7,374 bases of DNA from UBA9662 sp002729415 (GTDB lineage: Bacteria; Poribacteria; WGA-4E; UBA9662), in assembly GCA_002729415.1 (NCBI GenBank), contig PBXZ01000027.1, positions 1 to 7,374 on the forward strand, written 5' to 3'. This document shows, in pieces, positions 4,900-7,374 of the stretch. The position numbers and the translations under genes are program-made. Each line of letters opens with the position of its first letter. Position 1 is the stretch's first letter. Below the pieces are notes generated by a model. The model saw only the letters and a list, made by a program, of their open reading frames with translations. It was not told the DNA's origin and ran no database searches.

Positions 4900-6270
4900 C
4901 TATTTAGACTCGAAATGACAAGAAAAGTGTCGCAACACCTTGGCTTGCTTTGTTATCTTTAGGCCTTTATATTGTTCTCTTTTTTTCCAAACTTCAAAGA
5001 TTACCTCAGCCAAATAATCGAAATGGCTTTGAGTATAAACTCTCCTAGGAAATGCCANCCTAACTAATTCCAAGTCAGAAGCCATTTCATTGCCATCCTC
5101 ATCGAAATAACCAAACATCACACTTCCAAGCTCCACTGCCCTAATGGCCCCCTCAATGTAGAGCGCATTTATCAATGAAATTCCAGGATATTCAAGGGAA
5201 GGAATATGTTTCATGAATTTTTTAGCATCTAAAAAAACAGCGTGCCCTCCGTTAGGCTTAATAACAGGAATGCCAGACTCATCTAGTTTTTTATTTAGGT
5301 ATCTCATTGTTGCATTTCTGTAGTTCTGATAATCAAAATCTAGTGCCTCCATAAGACCTACTGAGACAGCCTCAAGATCTCTACCAGCCAATCCCCCGTA
5401 AGTAGGAAAGCCTTCCCTAAGGATAAGCATATTCTTAAAGTCCTCTGCCCAATCATCATTATTACAAACAAAGAACCCGCCAATGTTAACCAGTCCATCC
5501 TTTTTCAGGCTCATTGTCACTGCGTCTGCGTAGGAAAAAATTTCTTGTGCGATTTCAATTAGNGGCTTTCCTTTATAGCCCTCTTCCCGCTCGGAAATAA
5601 AATATGAATTCTCAGCGAACCTACATGCATCGATAACTAGAGGTATTTTGTGTGCAGAAAGGATTTCTTTGGTTGCACGAATATTTTCCATAGATACTGG
5701 CTGACCNCCGCCAGTATTATTGGTAATCGTAATCATTCCAAATGGTATCTTGTCTGCACCATATTTAGCTATGAATTGTTCCAACTTCTGAATATCCATG
5801 TTGCCCTTAAATGGACTCTCGGCTTCTGTATTAAGACCATCCTCACACAGTAAATCTATCGCCTTTGCACCAGCAAATTCTAGATTAGCTCTGGTAGTAT
5901 CAAAGTGACTATTGTTAGGTATTACGTCACCCTCTTTAATTCGCGTCATTGCAAGTAACCCTTCAGCCGCCCTCCCTTGGTGGGTCGGGAATATATGTTT
6001 AAAGTTGGTTATATTTCTAACCGTGGATTCAAATTTTTTCCAAGACTTGCTTCCGGCATAACTCTCATCACCGAGCATGAGTGCTGCCCACTGTTGTGCT
6101 GACATTGCACCTGTTCCTGAGTCTGTCAGTAGATCTATTGCACAATCTTCAGCGTCCAGCAAAAATACATTGTTGTGTGCTTTTTTGAGTTTTTTTATAC
6201 GCTCATCCTTTGAAATAATGTTGATCGGTTCTGTCATCTTGATTCTGAACGGTTCAATAATTGTGCGCAT
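4900..6270 (-). CDS. tnaA: Tryptophanase-like beta-eliminating lyase (PLP-dependent)
   Basis: This 456-residue protein is full length and collinear with the tryptophanase / tyrosine phenol-lyase family, which cleaves an aromatic amino acid to indole or phenol, pyruvate and ammonia in the cytoplasm. It carries 'EPFRIK' at the start (6-11), 'IDLLTDSGTGAMS' (45-57), 'PTHQGRAAE' (95-103), the cofactor lysine in 'MSLKKDGLVNIGG' (253-265, probably Lys257), 'GFPTYGGLAGRD' (287-298), 'GGHAVFLDA' (341-349) and 'FPRRVYTQSHFD' (407-418). Numbering coincides with Citrobacter tyrosine phenol-lyase. At the two positions that recognise phenol there (Thr124 and Arg381) this protein has Asp124 and Leu381, resembling the Asp and Ile of E. 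coli tryptophanase. Three uncalled bases (5058, 5563, 5707) leave three residues unknown but break no frame. The start fits the family motif but has no visible Shine-Dalgarno sequence. No permease gene follows it. Confidence 0.9.
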   Translation of the reverse strand: MRTIIEPFRIKMTEPINIISKDERIKKLKKAHNNVFLLDAEDCAIDLLTDSGTGAMSAQQWAALMLGDESYAGSKSWKKFESTVRNITNFKHIFPTHQGRAAEGLLAMTRIKEGDVIPNNSHFDTTRANLEFAGAKAIDLLCEDGLNTEAESPFKGNMDIQKLEQFIAKYGADKIPFGMITITNNTGXGQPVSMENIRATKEILSAHKIPLVIDACRFAENSYFISEREEGYKGKXLIEIAQEIFSYADAVTMSLKKDGLVNIGGFFVCNNDDWAEDFKNMLILREGFPTYGGLAGRDLEAVSVGLMEALDFDYQNYRNATMRYLNKKLDESGIPVIKPNGGHAVFLDAKKFMKHIPSLEYPGISLINALYIEGAIRAVELGSVMFGYFDEDGNEMASDLELVRXAFPRRVYTQSHFDYLAEVIFEVWKKREQYKGLKITKQAKVLRHFSCHFESK

Positions 6271-6316
6271 GAATTATTAAATATATTAATTAGGATTGTG
6301 TAATGAATTTCAACAT

Positions 6317-6345
6317 AATATTGAGATATTTTAATATTTTTTCAA
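6317..6345 (-). promoter_or_regulatory. Weak promoter candidate for the tryptophanase gene
   Basis: The minus strand shows TTGAAA (6340-6345), 17 bases, then AATATT (6317-6322), with a TATTAT alternative -10 two bases further on. The start would lie about 40 bases before the ATG and exclude repeat copy 3. Such matches are common in DNA this AT-rich. Confidence 0.25.
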
Positions 6346-6389
6346 ACTCTTTTTCAAAATCTACAAATAAACCAAACATAATTAATATC

Positions 6390-6416
6390 CTACCACCAAC
6401 CACGAGGAATGTTGAG
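6390..6416 (-). repeat. 27-bp dispersed intergenic element, copy 3
   Basis: All 27 bases match copy 1. The minus-strand hairpin occupies 6393-6418, with its loop at 6401-6410. The right flank continues as GGGTCAA like copy 1 but with one G fewer, and creates a clean 5-bp inverted repeat GTTGA-GGG-TCAAC (6411-6423) that overlaps the main stem, so the two folds exclude each other. The left flank shares only loose AT-rich similarity with copies 1 and 2. It lies 112 bases after the phosphatase stop and 119 bases before the tryptophanase ATG. Confidence 0.85.
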
Positions 6417-6528
6417 GGTCAACCTCTTGATCACGAGAAAATATTAATAAATTGATTCGACTTGAAGATTTCAAGAATAGATAATAACTTAATGCTTCTA
6501 AAATAGTGTTCGATAAAAATATAAATTA

Positions 6529-7104
6529 CTAACCATGATCTGGGTGCCAGATTTGAAATTCACAGTTATTTGGGAAATAATCAGTTATTCTTGATATGAA
6601 AGTGCCGTGACTGATAACCGCAATTTTTCTTTCATTTCTCTCATCGATCCATTTTTTAAATTTTTTTGCACGTGCATCCAAATTTTGTATTGATTCATAA
6701 TTAATTTCTTTTTCATCAATGGGAACGTCATTATTCCACCAAAATTTTCGCAATCCAGAAAAATCAAAATTTGCAAATTCTTTCTTTAGTGTATTTGGTT
6801 GACTTCCTACATCAGCAGAGTCATTTAAATACTCACGAACTAAAGATAAGACAACCGTGTTTTGAATTGGTCTTGGAAATATGCACTCAAATGTTTGCAA
6901 GGCTCTGGTTAAAGGAGAGCAAACAATTAAATCAAAATCAATATTAGCTAATAAATTTCTGGTTATTGCAGCTTGCTTCTTTCCTAAATTAGTAATGCGA
7001 GGATCATAATAAATGGTCGGATCATTAAGATCATAAGATGCGTTTGCTTCAGATTGAGCGTGACGAATTAAATATACCTCCTTTCTCATTTTATTTCGAT
7101 TCAT
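6529..7104 (-). CDS. Histidine phosphatase superfamily protein (RHG/phosphoglycerate mutase-like)
   Basis: The 191-residue protein carries the phosphatase signature 'YLIRHAQSEAN' (11-21), with Arg14 and the nucleophile His15, then 'CSPLTRALQT' (62-71) with Arg67, Glu91 in 'REYLND' as the likely proton donor, and His166 in 'VISHGTFI'. The full catalytic set of a clade-1 histidine phosphatase is therefore present, and the enzyme should be active on a small phosphorylated substrate that cannot be named. There is no signal peptide. Met1 and Met6 are both possible starts and neither has a good ribosome binding site upstream. The gene is markedly AT-rich (about 31% GC in sampled lines) compared with the CoA and hydrolase genes. 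It follows a phosphonate-type permease by 138 bases, so a link to phosphorus metabolism is possible but unproven. Confidence 0.85.
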   Translation of the reverse strand: MNRNKMRKEVYLIRHAQSEANASYDLNDPTIYYDPRITNLGKKQAAITRNLLANIDFDLIVCSPLTRALQTFECIFPRPIQNTVVLSLVREYLNDSADVGSQPNTLKKEFANFDFSGLRKFWWNNDVPIDEKEINYESIQNLDARAKKFKKWIDERNERKIAVISHGTFISRITDYFPNNCEFQIWHPDHG

Positions 7105-7242
7105 TAGTTGTGAAAAATCAAGTTAAATATATGCATAATCAAAATCATTACTTTCTATTTACAAAGAATTGAAAAATGTGATTTTCCATAAAAAAAATGA
7201 TGAAGAAAAGATGACGATACCTATAAGACAAAGAAATAATAG
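7105..7242. other. AT-rich gap between the permease and phosphatase genes
   Basis: There is no gene, no copy of the 27-bp element and no clear terminator. A short 5-bp GAAAA/TTTTC inverted repeat near 7170-7185 is too weak to call. The absence of the repeat here contrasts with the three gaps that carry it and may mean the permease and phosphatase belong to one block. Confidence 0.5.
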
Positions 7243-7374
7243 TCAAATGATGGCATACCTTATTTTGGCAGACACCCATTCTGAAATTAAAACAGTTATA
7301 AAAATTACAATTAAAATCATCGAGACTTGAGTCCAAGCCAGGGTATTAATAGAGCCATTCAACTGGAGACCGAT
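7243..7374 (-). CDS. C-terminus of a PhnE-type phosphonate ABC transporter permease
   Basis: Forty-three codons enter from the right edge and end at the TGA at 7243-7245. The translation contains 'SINTLAWTQVSMILIVIF' followed by 'SEWVSAKIRYAII' at the end: a final transmembrane helix and the 'SEWVSA.IR..II' tail typical of PhnE permeases in phosphonate uptake systems (binding-protein-dependent inner-membrane components). Only this last helix is visible, so a phosphate or phosphite variant of the same permease family cannot be excluded. It is oriented with the phosphatase downstream; the 138-base gap between them is AT-rich, with no clear terminator and only a T8 run not preceded by a stem. 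Confidence 0.72.
   Translation of the reverse strand: MGLQLNGSINTLAWTQVSMILIVIFITVLISEWVSAKIRYAII

Noticed and set aside
173..6416. The three elements as integron attC sites
   Set aside because: They are much shorter than attC sites. The ends do not fit RYYYAAC/GTTRRRY (the minus strand reads CCTCAAC and GTTGGTG), no integrase or attI is present, and one block holds four genes spanning more than 4 kb. Only a general resemblance to cassettes remains.
173..6416. CRISPR array
   Set aside because: The spacings are about 4.6 and 1.6 kb and contain genes; there are no short regular spacers and no cas genes.
6390..6434. Copy 3 as a TnaC-type leader peptide controlling tryptophanase
   Set aside because: The frame lacks the TnaC features around its Trp, has no ribosome binding site, and the same Trp-Trp motif occurs in copies that precede unrelated genes. 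It is kept only as part of the micro-ORF finding.
7070..7086. Strong GGAGG-like ribosome binding site inside the phosphatase gene
   Set aside because: It encodes Lys-Glu-Val just before the catalytic RHA motif; a start after it would remove the first beta strand and no ATG follows at suitable spacing.
7148..7336. A 62-codon minus-strand frame rich in Phe, Cys and Asn
   Set aside because: It is out of frame with the recognisable PhnE C-terminus that covers the same DNA and shows no family resemblance.

Overview
The window reads as a stretch of a free-living, probably marine, proteobacterial genome, most likely an alphaproteobacterium. That placement is inferred from the character of the genes (PhnE-type permease tail, PreA-type start, FCD regulator) and not from any marker gene. 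Six uncalled bases between 4767 and 5707 suggest an environmental or low-coverage assembly. All intact genes are on the minus strand, so transcription runs right to left.

Right to left the layout is: the 3' end of a phosphonate-type ABC permease (7243-7374); a histidine phosphatase (6529-7104); a tryptophanase-like beta-eliminating lyase (4900-6270); an FCD-type GntR regulator (3760-4566) coupled to a GH88/GH105-type unsaturated uronyl hydrolase (2677-3756); an enoyl-CoA hydratase (1552-2340) followed closely by a family III CoA-transferase (287-1534); and the first 16 codons of a PreA-like dihydropyrimidine dehydrogenase (1-48). Between the hydrolase and the hydratase, on the plus strand, lies a decayed N-terminal stub of a short-chain dehydrogenase (2448-2660). 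Apart from the regulator-hydrolase and hydratase-CoA-transferase pairs, the genes look like unrelated nutrient-scavenging functions set side by side: phosphonate, tryptophan, uronides, an acyl-CoA substrate and pyrimidines.

The most unusual signal is a 27-bp element at 173-199, 4762-4788 and 6390-6416. All copies have the same orientation and are identical at every called base. Each sits in a gap between gene blocks: after CoA-transferase/before PreA, after tryptophanase/before GntR, and after phosphatase/before tryptophanase. The blocks on either side differ visibly in base composition (about 31% GC in sampled phosphatase lines, about 40% in tryptophanase, about 45-55% in the hydrolase/CoA block). 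In minus-strand RNA the element folds into a hairpin whose 10-nt loop is complementary to a Shine-Dalgarno core. This could be a dispersed structured RNA or leader element, or a recombination site separating exchangeable gene blocks; the window alone cannot decide between these.

Regulatory signals that can be supported are a 13-bp perfect inverted repeat over the -10 of the GntR operon promoter (probable autoregulation), a near-consensus promoter for the hydratase/CoA-transferase pair, and weaker promoter candidates for tryptophanase and the PreA-like gene. No rRNA, tRNA, transposase, integrase or CRISPR array was found.
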